Source: Saccharomycopsis malanga | Taxonomy: Eukaryota; Ascomycota; Saccharomycetes; Ascoideales; Saccharomycopsidaceae | Assembly: GCA_004014935.1 (NCBI GenBank) | Contig: CP025324.1 | Location: 2,480,501-2,544,500, forward strand | Direction of reading: 5' to 3' | DNA: 64,000 nucleotides | Shown: positions 25,969 to 35,668 of the stretch, in pieces | Numbering within the stretch: the stretch's first letter is position 1 | How the letters are laid out: the number at the start of each line of letters is the position of its first letter | The notes under the pieces: generated by a model | Database searches by the model: none | The model's input: the letters and a program-made list of their open reading frames with translations, nothing else | What the model was told of the DNA's origin: nothing | Position numbers and translations under genes: made by a program

Positions 25969-27307
25969 CATATGTACATCAATATGAAATCTTTTGTGCC
26001 GTTCATCATTTCATTACTCATCGATATTTCAAATTTTGGTTTGCAGCTGCATTTTACCAGGACATAAAAGGGCAAGCCGGCGAAAAAAGTTTATATTTAA
26101 GGTCTTCAACAATTGTTTTTTAGGTGTTTTCATTTATTCTGTTCACTCATTTACTCACGTCTCTTTTGTTACAAAGCTCTTGTTATGTGTTATTTTTTTC
26201 TATTTTCTGTTTTGTTGCTAAGTTTTTCTTTTCTTTTCTTTTCTTTTCTTCTATCTATATTTTATATCTTGTACAATAATGTAACTCAATTCTTAATCAA
26301 CTTTATGAAACTTTTAGACAAGTGCATCATGTAGATGTAAGGTTTCAGCCTACTGTCTTTCTATACAGAAGAGTAAAAGATTCAGTTAAAAAAGTTCAAA
26401 TGTGGTCAAGCCATCATTACTACTTTAATACCCAATTGGCTTGTAACCAATGATATATATCATATTTTAACAGTTGGAAAATATTTTAACAGTTGGAGCT
26501 AGCACAGCACTACTTTGAGCCAAAGCTCTGAGCAGTAAGATACTACATATCTTGAACGAACTGATAAATTAGTTGATATCTTAAACACAACAAAAGGTAG
26601 TAGAAGATCTTAAAGGTAACTGAAAAAAATAATAAAAGTCGTGTAATATTGATTATGGTGAAACAGAACTGAGAAGGAAAGAAAAACAACTTTCTGTAAT
26701 TAACAAATCTTTGATAACAATAATAAAAAATTGATAAGAAGACAAACAAGGAGAATTTTTGGAAATTAGAATAATCTGAACCTGTCATAAATCGTGATAA
26801 AAAAAAAAGGAAGATAAAAACTATTGAAATATTAATGACATCATACAAGTTGTTAACTTGATAAACCTATGGGTATAAGAGGTATAAGAGCAATAGCAAA
26901 AGGGAAAAAATGACCTGATAATAAAACAATGTAGAAGTTTTGAATGTGAGTTTTGAATGAAAGATAAAGCGAAACAAAACAAAACAATGTAACCTGAATA
27001 ACTGGAATCGTCACTTTTTATGGAAAAGCTTTGACAATAAATGATCAGTGACGATGAACTATTAATCCAACCGTGATAAGAAGTAAAATTTAAGTCAACC
27101 AAACTAACAAAACAAACGATATGATATGATATGATAAACTGTCCTTGAAACAAATGAAGCAGAAAAAAAACGAAAGGCAAAAAGATTTGGATCTCAGTAA
27201 TAAGTCATAAGAATATAAAACATCATAAGATTCATGAAAGCAATTATGAAGTGTGGCGTTGACAGATTTATTGTTTGCAATTCACTTTGGCAATTCAATT
27301 CAATTCA
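25969..27307. other. Long AT-rich convergent intergenic region
   Basis: About 1.3 kb between two converging genes, strongly AT-rich. It has a (TTTTC)n run at 26,226-26,250, a direct repeat of ATATTTTAACAGTTGGA at about 26,462-26,497, and ATGAT repeats near 27,120-27,135. Minus-strand frames of 101 and 119 codons are made almost only of Phe, Leu, Ser and Tyr codons, as expected from AT-rich noncoding DNA. A long 3' UTR for the Asn-rich gene is likely. Confidence 0.45.
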
Positions 27308-28048
27308 TTAATAGATACGTCCTCCTCTGAAATTGTGGTTCATGTTATGATTAACAGATCTTGCGTTGGCGTAATCGTATCTTTTCTTACCAACATTGTT
27401 TAGTTGGGTTTGGTAGTTTTGAGCAGCTAAAAAGTTGGTGTTATTGATATTGTTGCCAAAATGAGCACCGCCATTTCTGGAATTGAAATGAAATCCACTC
27501 ATATTCATAGATTGAGATGCATGGTTGTTAACTGCCGAGGCGCCTATGGCAGTATTGTTCAATACGTGATCATTAAAAGTGCCATAAATATGATTATTGT
27601 TGGAAGCTGAGTAAAACTTTTGTGGAGAATATTGACTACTATTGATGACATTCAAGTTTCTTTCTTTCAAAGGAGTGGCGGCGGCCAAACTTGAAAACTT
27701 TGAGTTTGGTGAAAAATACATTTCTGGACTGATGTTGCGACCAAAAAAGTCATTTCTTTCGGGAGTAGTTGAAAAGGAAGAACCAACTGAATTTGGAGTA
27801 GAAGATCTTGAGGAATATGTTTCTGAATGCTCATCATTAGCAATCGGACAAAATTCCACGTCGTCTTCGAAATCAAACGCCTTGAAAGCGTCCAAGTTTG
27901 TTCTGGCAAGTAAGACTAGGGGGCAAATTGTTAGTAATCAAGTAAATATAAACTTGTGAAACAAAAGTATATAATACTTACGAGCTTGACTTGGCTTCTG
28001 CTGTCTATCAACAGCACCAATAGTGGCGGTTTTCACCTTCATAATCAT
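27308..28048 (-). CDS. Unknown Asn/Ser-rich protein, spliced
   Basis: Exon 1 (28048-27982) encodes MIMKVKTATIGAVDRQQKPS and two more codons. A 66-bp intron follows (27981-27916; donor GTAAGT, branch TACTAAC, acceptor CTAG). Exon 2 runs 27915-27308, giving 224 residues. The N-terminal stretch LLLARTNLDAFKAFDFEDDV is the only part that looks like a constrained motif. The remainder is of low complexity, rich in Asn and Ser, with several S/T-P sites (STPNSVG, TTPERN, ISPEMYFSP, YSPQKF) that could be CDK or MAPK targets. The C-terminus is basic and Asn-rich (NFRGGRIY). I do not recognise the family. The splice pattern is convincing, so the gene is likely real. Confidence 0.7.
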
Positions 28049-28485
28049 TTCTAAAAGTTAACGTATGAATGCAATTCGACGCTGTAATAATCTATGTTTG
28101 TTGATGTTGACTCCACTTCAGATAAAATGCAATGATGACAATGAAACAACCCAGATGAATTATTCAAGAATATTATTTGCTATCGCAAAACTATCTATTA
28201 TTAACAGCTTATATTCTATAAACTAACTGCAATAGATCTAAAGTGCCGAGGGTTTTGATAAAAACGGAAAAAATTTAAACAAATTTTCGCTCTTGCCTTT
28301 CTTTTTCATGGAGAATGGTCTTTGTTGAATCGTATGCACTCTTATGTAATTATATGCATCCTAATGCATGTATGTTGTTTAACCGAATGACAACCGTTTT
28401 CTTGCATTATATTACATAATTGATACCTCAGCAATTGGTATATTATATTACAAGAAGTGTTTTATAGACTATCTATGGACTGTAA
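28049..28485. other. Intergenic region upstream of the Asn-rich gene
   Basis: About 440 bp, AT-rich, with several TTATGCAT-like octamers near 28,335-28,370. It carries the presumed promoter of the minus-strand Asn-rich gene and the 3' flank of MSE1. No RNA gene was seen. Confidence 0.45.
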
Positions 28486-30189
28486 TTAGCAGAAAAATGA
28501 TTTAGCTTCTTCTAGTCTCTTGACAGCCTCTTCCTGTCCGAGTATTTCAACAAGCGTATTGAGTTTCAAACCAGGCACACTACCAGCAAGTGCAAATCGC
28601 AATGTCTGAAACACCTCCTTCTTTCCAACCCCTGAATCGTGTTTTTCCATCAGTCCCAACACCTCATTCACTAAATTTTCAGTCCCTTTACCAAGACATT
28701 GGGTTGCCGCATCTAGAATTTGAGGAACAGTGCCATTGTCCTTGTTAGCATTGATGAAATCAGTTGCAGACGGAGTAGTGAAATCAGCAGGCCCAAAAAG
28801 GTAAAAGTATTGACTTTCAAGCTCTTTAAGGGTAGTCAAATTCTGCCCTACGACACTTAATATTGTTGAGAGTTTTTCAAAGGACAATAATGGGTATTTT
28901 TCATGAAGTGTCTCATTGTAAATACTCTGAGCAGCTTTTTTAAAAAATGCTGGATCTTGTAGTTTTCTGTGTAAATGTGTTTTATTAAAATAGTAAAGCT
29001 TACTGTCACTCACTTTGGCGTTTCCTTTCGTCAAATCATTGAGCGAAAAAAGCTTGATCAAATCATCCATAGTGTAAACCTCTTTCGAAGTTTCGCCAGG
29101 AGTATCTCTCTTTGGCGACCATCCAAATAAAACGCAAAAATTCACTAATGCTTCTGGTAATATTCCCTTGTCTCTTAATGACAAAACATTGCTGTCTCCA
29201 GACCGCTTACTGAGCTTCTTCTCGCTTGTACTGGTCAACAATGGCAAGTGAATGAATTTAGGCTCCTGCCAGCCAAATGCTCTATACAATGCTATATGTT
29301 TGGGAGTAGAAGGCAACCATTCTTCTCCTCTGATAACATGTGTAATTTTCATCAAATGGTCGTCAATCACATTTGCAAAGTGATAAGTTGGCAAGCCATC
29401 AGACTTGATCAAAATCGGGTCTTCATATCTTACATCATTGATATTTATTTGCGGTTGCAAATTTATATCGCCATGTAAAAGATCAGTAAACGGTGGGTAC
29501 TTTTTAGGAGATTTAAATCTTACGGTAAATGATTCTCCCATTAAAGCCTTTTTTTCTGATTCCAGAGATTCTATGTGACTACAGTTTCGATCATACGATA
29601 CAGTGGTTGGCGGTTTGAGTTTCTTAGCAGATTCTGTAAGTTTATCTAGTCTGTCTTTACTACAGAAACACCGGTATGCTAATCCTTTTTTGAGAAGCTC
29701 TTCAGCATATTTGGAATAAATTTCAGATCTTTCAGACTGTTTGTACGGTCCATATTCTCCTTTGTTATCTGCTGATCCTTCATCAATCTCAACATTACAC
29801 CATTTTAACGTTTCATAAATGTTTTCTACTGCACCAGCAACAAGCCTCTTTTGATCTGTATCCTCTATTCTAAGCACAAACGTTCCTTTAGTGCTCTTAG
29901 CCAACAAGTAATTATACAATGCTGTTCTGAGAGATCCCATATGTAAAAATCCCGTTGGTGACGGAGCAAATCTTGTTCTTGCTGGACCTTTGGGCTGAAT
30001 GTCTTGATGATTATTGGCATTGTCTTTTCCATGCTCCTCTTGGTGAGCAGATTTTAGCTTGTTACTTGAAATGTTATTGCTTCCAAATAATGATTTCTTA
30101 GGCTTTATCGAAACCGAATACTTTCTCATCAGAAACCCTATAGAGGTCCATTTTCGGCAGCGCAGAGCCGAAAAGCAACTAAATACCAT
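28486..30189 (-). CDS. MSE1: Mitochondrial glutamyl-tRNA synthetase
   Basis: Charges mitochondrial tRNA with glutamate, including the misacylated Glu-tRNA-Gln used by the amidotransferase pathway. It has 567 residues from the ATG at 30189 (S. cerevisiae Mse1 536). The HIGH-type signature RFAPSPTGFLHMGSLRTALY lies at residues 73-92 and the KMSKS-type motif KLSKRSGD near 325, both as in bacterial GluRS. VIRGEEWLPSTPKHIALY is also typical. The first 70 residues are rich in basic and hydroxylated residues without acidic clusters at the start, fitting a mitochondrial presequence. A GTG/TTG-type extension upstream is not used. The gene is divergent from the tRNA-Pro gene. Confidence 0.94.
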   Translation of the reverse strand: MVFSCFSALRCRKWTSIGFLMRKYSVSIKPKKSLFGSNNISSNKLKSAHQEEHGKDNANNHQDIQPKGPARTRFAPSPTGFLHMGSLRTALYNYLLAKSTKGTFVLRIEDTDQKRLVAGAVENIYETLKWCNVEIDEGSADNKGEYGPYKQSERSEIYSKYAEELLKKGLAYRCFCSKDRLDKLTESAKKLKPPTTVSYDRNCSHIESLESEKKALMGESFTVRFKSPKKYPPFTDLLHGDINLQPQININDVRYEDPILIKSDGLPTYHFANVIDDHLMKITHVIRGEEWLPSTPKHIALYRAFGWQEPKFIHLPLLTSTSEKKLSKRSGDSNVLSLRDKGILPEALVNFCVLFGWSPKRDTPGETSKEVYTMDDLIKLFSLNDLTKGNAKVSDSKLYYFNKTHLHRKLQDPAFFKKAAQSIYNETLHEKYPLLSFEKLSTILSVVGQNLTTLKELESQYFYLFGPADFTTPSATDFINANKDNGTVPQILDAATQCLGKGTENLVNEVLGLMEKHDSGVGKKEVFQTLRFALAGSVPGLKLNTLVEILGQEEAVKRLEEAKSFFC

Positions 30190-30378
30190 TACAAATCGCC
30201 TGATCTCCAATATACTTTGATGAAACAATTCCTAAGACCCTTTGTAAACTGAAAAGTTGCAAGTTATTCCTGCCATTTCTTTCATCTTACTTCAGGAAGC
30301 GACTGAAATATTTTTTTCGCCTTTTTCAAGAGGCTTTGAATACGATGGTACACTGAAATTTTTTTTTAGCCAAAAAAT

Positions 30379-30484
30379 GGCCGCGTGGTCTAGTGGTATG
30401 ATTCTCGCTTTGGGTAGCGAGCCTGTTTAAAAACGGGTTTACCAAGTATGCGAGAGGTCCAGGGTTCAATTCCCTGCTCGGCCC
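30379..30484 (+). tRNA. tRNA-Pro (UGG) with intron
   Basis: The 106-nt gene reads like S. cerevisiae tRNA-Pro(UGG). The A-box region is TGGTCTAGTGGTA. The anticodon arm CTCGC/GCGAG carries TGG at 30411-30413. A 34-nt intron (30415-30448) follows position 37. The B-box GGGTTCAATTCCC comes next, then the 3' acceptor strand CTCGGCC with discriminator C. The acceptor stem pairs at six of seven positions, with one C-U mismatch where the yeast gene has a U-U pair. A T-run begins at 30485 as the Pol III terminator. The intron would be cut by the SEN endonuclease, whose Sen15 subunit is encoded 8 kb away. Confidence 0.95.
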
Positions 30485-31475
30485 TTTTTTTTATTTTTTT
30501 TCCACTACTGAGAAAATCTTAGTGGCCGATTTTTTGTTATTAACAAATAAGAATATGTCCTTCTTATTTTATGTTCCAGCCTTCCAAACATGTCAGTCTT
30601 TGCTTATGTGTCTGATTTTATTGGAAATAGCCTTTTCTATTGTAAAAAACGCTACAAGTTCAATTGTAAGGAGCAAAATATGTAATAATAAATCATAAAT
30701 TTTGATGAGCTAATGATGGTCTACTACTTTAGAGGATATCAGCGTTTTTTTCAAAACAAACGAATAAACAAGAATTATGGAAGAATTATGGAAGAATTAC
30801 TAGATGAACACAGATGAGAGTATAAAAAATTATCTAGAGTAAATCAATCCACAACTATCATTTATTATCATAATCTATCTGGCCATTAGTTTTTGAGAAA
30901 CCTCAATATCAATTACAGGAGATTTTAATTTATTAATTGTTCTTGTGTGTTTGTAAGAATCTGAAGAATTTCATTTTGGAATAAATAAGGAAACAACGAA
31001 AATAAATTTGAATTAAAAAAATGCTAATTTCAAAAACTTCGAACAAAAATTATATATATATATAAATACAGAGTATAAAATGGTGATGGTAACATTATAA
31101 TAAAGCCTGTATTATCATTCAACTTCAATAGATTGGAGTTTCCATATATATATATATATTGGTATCTTCTAAATTCAGTTGCCGGGCAGAAAAGTTCAGC
31201 GGCTAGTAGTTTCTGAAAAGAAAAAAAAGACCTAATCGGCTCAAGGGTTCAAACCCTACTACAAAGACTTTTTACTCGCTGCTTTTGATGATACTGAAAA
31301 TGGTTACACAGGCAAGTGCAACTGTCTGAAACATGACCTAGAAGACCCTATCGGGTGTTCAGAAAAACATGGTGCGTATCAACAGAACTGATATCGAAAT
31401 ATAAAGTATTTTTGATACAAGAAACTGCCCGCTTTGATAATGATATCTGAAAAGAGGTCAAAAAAGCTCGGTAAA
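30485..31475. other. Intergenic region tRNA-Pro to AFG2 with SINE copy F
   Basis: About 1 kb of AT-rich DNA. It contains short TA microsatellites (31,049-31,063 and 31,145-31,159), a GAAGAATTATG direct repeat near 30,780 and SINE copy F at 31,179-31,406. There is no open frame of significance. Confidence 0.5.
31179..31406 (+). mobile_element. tRNA-derived SINE-like repeat, copy F (diverged)
   Basis: Copy F has an A-box match (GTTCAGCGGC), a clear B-box (GGGTTCAAACCCT) and the downstream body: ACTTTTTACTCGCTGCTTTT, then CAGGCAAGTGCAACTGTCTG and AAACATGACCTAG, nearly as in copy E. The 3' third is shortened and diverged; the fragment CATGGTGCGTATC is still recognisable and no (TTA)n tail remains. 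It belongs with copy E to the subfamily that keeps the canonical B-box. Confidence 0.75.
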
Positions 31476-33887
31476 TCATAAAGTACCTTCGGAGCTAAAC
31501 TCATTGTAATATTCCAACATTTCTGGGGTAATACCTTTTTTCATTGTGGCCATAGCAGCTTCAAAATGCTTCGTAGAAACATTATCAGTGTTTTGGTTTT
31601 CCATAATAGCCGCAATACCTGCTTCTTGACAGACAAGAACAACCTCTGCACCAGAACAGCCTTCTAGTCTTTGAGCTAATTCTTGGAGATAATTAGGATC
31701 TTGCAAATTGAAAGACTTTGTTCTCATCTGCAAAATTTTAAGACGTCCCTCATAGTCAGGAGGACCAACATAAATATGTCGGTCTAGTCTGCCGGGTCTA
31801 AGCAAAGCAGGATCAATTGAACATGGTTTATTGGTCGCACCAACAATAATTACACCATTCAATTCTTCAACACCATCGATTTCGTTCAACAATGTAGTTA
31901 ACACATGCCCACCAGTTGAAGTAGAGCTTCCGTCCGACATTCTATCTGGAGATAAAGCATCAATTTCGTCAAAAAATATGATACTTGGAGACGCAGCTCT
32001 AGCCTTACGAAATATTTCTCTAATTGATCTCTCGGATTCACCAACGTACTTGTTAAAGATTTCAGGGCCTTTAACAGCTAAGAAGTTGAGACCAGACTCT
32101 GTAGCTAAAGCTTTGGCTGTGAGAGTTTTGGAACAGCCCGGTGGACCATACAAAAGTACACCTTTTGGAGCATTGACACCCAAGTTTTTGAAAGTTTCAC
32201 TGGCCTCTAAAGGCAACTGCACCATTTCCTTTAGTTTCCTCTTTAAATCCTCCTGCCCACCAATATCGCTCCAACGGACTTTCGGCATCTCCAAAAAGAT
32301 CTCTCTCATCGCACTGGGTCTAATCTCGTTAAGGGCCATATCAATGTCTGATTTGCTAACCTGCAAAGCCGCTCTCTGGATGGCAATCATTACACTTTCT
32401 CTACATAACGCTACTAAATCTGCTCCTACATAACCATGTGTCTTTGCTGCTATTTCTTCAACCTCCTTTGCAGTGACATCGCTATTCATGGTTTCAAACA
32501 AACGTTTCAAGATATCTAAACGTGCGTCGGCATCAGGTATTCCAATTTCAATTTCTTTGTCAAATCTACCTGGCCTTCTAAGTGATATATCAATATTGTT
32601 AGGTCTATTTGTAGCCCCAATGATGATTATTTTTGAAGAGTTTTCCAAGCTGTCCATCAACGTAAGCAAGGTAGCAATTATTCTATTATCATTAGCATCC
32701 AGTTCACTGTCAATATCAGCTCCTCTGTTAGGAACCAAAGAGTCGAGTTCATCAATGAATATCATACAAGGTTGATACAATTTAGCTTCGTTGAACAATT
32801 GCCTAAGTTTCTGCTCTGCATCACCAAGATATTTAGACACAATTGACGAGCCGCTAATTCGAATCATATGAACATTATTGAAAAAATCGTTTCGAAGCCT
32901 GTCTAAAATCAAAGTTTTTCCTGTTCCAGATGGACCATAAAGCAATACGCCTCTTGAAGGTTTGACATTAAAATGTTGAAAAACCTTTGGCTTATTAAGA
33001 GGCAACTTGATGATATTTTTGATGAGCGAAAGTTCCGATTTTAAGCCACCAATAGAGTTTAACTTATGTAATTGGGGTAATGTTGTGTATTTAGTTCCAT
33101 AATCAAATTCTTCCGTGACAAGAAAATCAAATTCAGTATTAGATCTATCGAATAAAAATGCTGGAGAAACTAACCTTTGATTAGTGCTATAAGTTTGCTG
33201 TTCCTCAATATCTTCGATTTCGTAATCACTATCATCATCGCTATATTCTTCCAATGTAGGTGTACTGTCTAAAGTCAACGACAGTATATCTGGTAAATCA
33301 CTATAATCAACATCAATCACTTTGACATCCACAAGTCCGATCTTGTCATTATCTTCATTCACCAAATCTATTTTCTTAAACTCCAAACCTGGTTGAACTA
33401 TGCCTACTTCGTTGAGCAATTTGCCAATCTTCACTTTGAACTTGTCGCTTAACATTGTAGGCTGTGATTTAGACTTGATAGCCAATTTTAATTTTTTCGC
33501 ATAACCTAATTGATAGCGTATTTTCTCTATTATAATCCTGTCTCCAAGATAAATGCCACCCAACTTTCGTAGGTTCTTTGATAATTGTGCAACGTTAAGA
33601 GTAGTCAAATCATTAGATACAGCAACTAGCCCCAACACCCCATTGCTGGCCTCATCAAATTTAGATACATGAATGATATCACCAGTCACTAAACCAGTCA
33701 CTTTAAGCGTCTCCTGACTAAAATAGACTTTCGTAGCATACTTGTCTGCAGTGTTGGATGGAGTAGGACGAGTAATGTAATTTGTTGGTGGTTTTGGTGT
33801 CTTAACTGTAGGCAGCGAATTTGAATTACTGGACAGTGACGCTTTTTTAGCACCACTTGAAGAAGATGACTGGGATTTGGGCGCCAT
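31476..33887 (-). CDS. AFG2: AAA ATPase of 60S ribosome maturation
   Basis: Cdc48-like double AAA+ ATPase (Afg2/Drg1) that strips Rlp24 from cytoplasmic pre-60S particles. It has 803 residues, close to S. cerevisiae Afg2 (780). The N-domain is followed by D1 with Walker A GPSGTGKT (about residues 317-325) and Walker B MIFIDELDSL. D2 follows with Walker A GPPGCSKT (about 580-588; the CSK variant is characteristic of Afg2) and Walker B IIFFDEIDAL. Arginine fingers appear in RRPGRFD and LRPGRLDR. The second-domain pattern and the N-domain separate it from Cdc48 and Rix7. An extra Ser-rich stretch opens the protein and an acidic insert (DDDSDYEIEDIEE) lies before D1. Confidence 0.94.
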   Translation of the reverse strand: MAPKSQSSSSSGAKKASLSSNSNSLPTVKTPKPPTNYITRPTPSNTADKYATKVYFSQETLKVTGLVTGDIIHVSKFDEASNGVLGLVAVSNDLTTLNVAQLSKNLRKLGGIYLGDRIIIEKIRYQLGYAKKLKLAIKSKSQPTMLSDKFKVKIGKLLNEVGIVQPGLEFKKIDLVNEDNDKIGLVDVKVIDVDYSDLPDILSLTLDSTPTLEEYSDDDSDYEIEDIEEQQTYSTNQRLVSPAFLFDRSNTEFDFLVTEEFDYGTKYTTLPQLHKLNSIGGLKSELSLIKNIIKLPLNKPKVFQHFNVKPSRGVLLYGPSGTGKTLILDRLRNDFFNNVHMIRISGSSIVSKYLGDAEQKLRQLFNEAKLYQPCMIFIDELDSLVPNRGADIDSELDANDNRIIATLLTLMDSLENSSKIIIIGATNRPNNIDISLRRPGRFDKEIEIGIPDADARLDILKRLFETMNSDVTAKEVEEIAAKTHGYVGADLVALCRESVMIAIQRAALQVSKSDIDMALNEIRPSAMREIFLEMPKVRWSDIGGQEDLKRKLKEMVQLPLEASETFKNLGVNAPKGVLLYGPPGCSKTLTAKALATESGLNFLAVKGPEIFNKYVGESERSIREIFRKARAASPSIIFFDEIDALSPDRMSDGSSTSTGGHVLTTLLNEIDGVEELNGVIIVGATNKPCSIDPALLRPGRLDRHIYVGPPDYEGRLKILQMRTKSFNLQDPNYLQELAQRLEGCSGAEVVLVCQEAGIAAIMENQNTDNVSTKHFEAAMATMKKGITPEMLEYYNEFSSEGTL

Positions 33888-34555
33888 TTTCTAATTCAAT
33901 AGTCTAAATATATCCTTCAGATGTTTACTTGTACTGTCTGTATGAGAAAAAAAGTCTTGTATAAATGATGATGATATTTTTCATGCCAAAATTTTTTTTT
34001 CTGCATGCGAAGACCCGCGGATTTTCTCTATCTCAACATGAGATTACCATGAAATATTACGTTTACTCTACATTGCTATTTAAAATAGCTAAAGTAAGTA
34101 ATAGTAGTCTTTTTATAGGGATGAATAAACAGTGGAGTGAGATTCGATTTTTAAGTTTTGTATACACCTTGATGAGGATGTTATTTAAAAAGTTATATGA
34201 ATAGTTAAACATCAAGCTAGAAACATATGATCATCGTTATATATAAAATATAATACAGAATCAACAACTTGAAGATATTGCAGGTCGAGCAAACAACTCA
34301 GTTTAGGTTAAATATAGATACGAAAAACTCACACAAGAAAAAGATAGACGAATTAATAGAAGATACATAAAACAATAAGGAATCAAAGTAAGATATAAAG
34401 GGGGTACTAATCGTACAAAAGTTAGGAAGAGAAATATAAAGGTTGCAATGATAAGACAGAGTTTTAGCAATTGATAATATCAATGATAAAACAAAAAAAA
34501 AATAACTATGGGAACAAAATAAATCATGAAAATGATATTACAAGTGGTATTAAAA
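33888..34555. other. Intergenic region AFG2 - bHLH gene
   Basis: About 670 bp, AT-rich. It holds the AFG2 promoter (minus strand) and the 3' flank of the bHLH gene. A 79-codon plus-strand frame near 33,965 opens with Met/Ile/Phe runs and looks random. No RNA gene was recognised. Confidence 0.45.
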
Positions 34556-35668
34556 CTAATCTTTTTCGGTGGCTTGCTTCAAATGATTGCTGGCTACAGC
34601 CACAGCAAATGCATTAGCTACTTCCTCAACATCAATATCATTGTCCACATCAGGCGTGTTGCCGTTAACATTGGATGTGTCAGCTTGCTCCAGAGAAAGT
34701 TTTTTCGGATCGCCATCTATCTCTTGAATGTCTTGGGCATTGTGTTTGTCTTCAACAGACTTTGTTCCTTTTCCGGATTCTTTATTCTCCAGCTTACCTT
34801 CTAAGTTTCCATCAGGAGCGGCAGAAGACTCTTTAGAACCTTCCTTTTTCGCCTTTTTGTTGTTGAAATCTTCGGCAAAATAGTAAGGCACTGTAGGGTG
34901 CATCAAGGCAGGAGAAGGTTGGCCTGGATGAGGCAGGCCCTGATTCACACCCATGATCTGAGAAGGATGGAGAGGAGTTCCTATTATAGGAGCCATGAAT
35001 GGATAAACAGGAGGGCCAAATTGAGCAGCAAAATGTGGAGGAGGTGGGTATACGGCTGGCGAATTACTTCCGGAAAACATGTTATTACTATCTTCTGATT
35101 TTCTTTTGAGATTTTTTTGTCCATCACGCGTTCTTTTTTTATCACCATCTTTGTCAAGTTTCTCATTGTCTTCACTTCCATTTTCTTCATCGTTATTGTT
35201 GGAGTTGTTGAAATTACTATTATTTTTGTAATATTGCTCCACGGCTATCAATTGACTTTTTAAAGAGTTGACCTCATATTCCAAGGCTTCGATATATTCA
35301 GCGGATTTTTTCAAAACAGCAGCCTTTGAATCCTGGCCGGAAGTTATTGTAGGGACTACCGCCCTCAATTGAGAGAACCCGTCGGTTATTCTTTCTCTTC
35401 TTCTCTGCTCAGATCTGATATGCAAATGCTTTTTATCTTGAAGTGGCGGCAGTTTACTTGACGCCTTGGTCTGTGCGATGATGTGAGCAGCAACGGCCGA
35501 GTCTTCGAGAGAAGGATTGGTCAAACTGGTGTCAATTACCGAGGAATAGTCCTGGTTCAGTGATGAAGGCGATTGTTGAGTGTTGCCATTGACATCCTGC
35601 GCGCCATTGTCGGATATCGCGTTTCCAACATTCAGTAGCTGGTACGACAGTTTTCTTGCATCTGTCAT
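34556..35668 (-). CDS. bHLH transcription factor (class B, Ino4/MLX-like)
   Basis: A 370-residue protein from the ATG at 35668. The bHLH domain spans residues 80-140. Its basic region HIRSEQRRRERI has His83, Glu87 and Arg91 at the E-box contact positions, so CACGTG-type binding is expected. Helix 1 ends LRAVVP and helix 2 carries SKAAVLKKSAEYIEALE, followed by a leucine-zipper-like extension (VNSLKSQL). An Asn-rich and acidic segment, a lysine-rich patch (KKRTRDGQKNLKRK), a Pro-rich stretch (YPPPPHFAAQFGPPVYPF) and a charged C-terminus follow. Cbf1 is a possible reading, but the basic region and the loop look closer to Ino4, Yas1 or MLX-type proteins, so I leave the symbol open. Confidence 0.8.
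   Translation of the reverse strand: MTDARKLSYQLLNVGNAISDNGAQDVNGNTQQSPSSLNQDYSSVIDTSLTNPSLEDSAVAAHIIAQTKASSKLPPLQDKKHLHIRSEQRRRERITDGFSQLRAVVPTITSGQDSKAAVLKKSAEYIEALEYEVNSLKSQLIAVEQYYKNNSNFNNSNNNDEENGSEDNEKLDKDGDKKRTRDGQKNLKRKSEDSNNMFSGSNSPAVYPPPPHFAAQFGPPVYPFMAPIIGTPLHPSQIMGVNQGLPHPGQPSPALMHPTVPYYFAEDFNNKKAKKEGSKESSAAPDGNLEGKLENKESGKGTKSVEDKHNAQDIQEIDGDPKKLSLEQADTSNVNGNTPDVDNDIDVEEVANAFAVAVASNHLKQATEKD

Noticed and set aside
26543-27180. Two minus-strand frames of 101 and 119 codons rich in Phe, Leu and Tyr
   Set aside because: Their composition is what AT-rich noncoding DNA gives by chance; no signal peptide plus domain or family match is visible.
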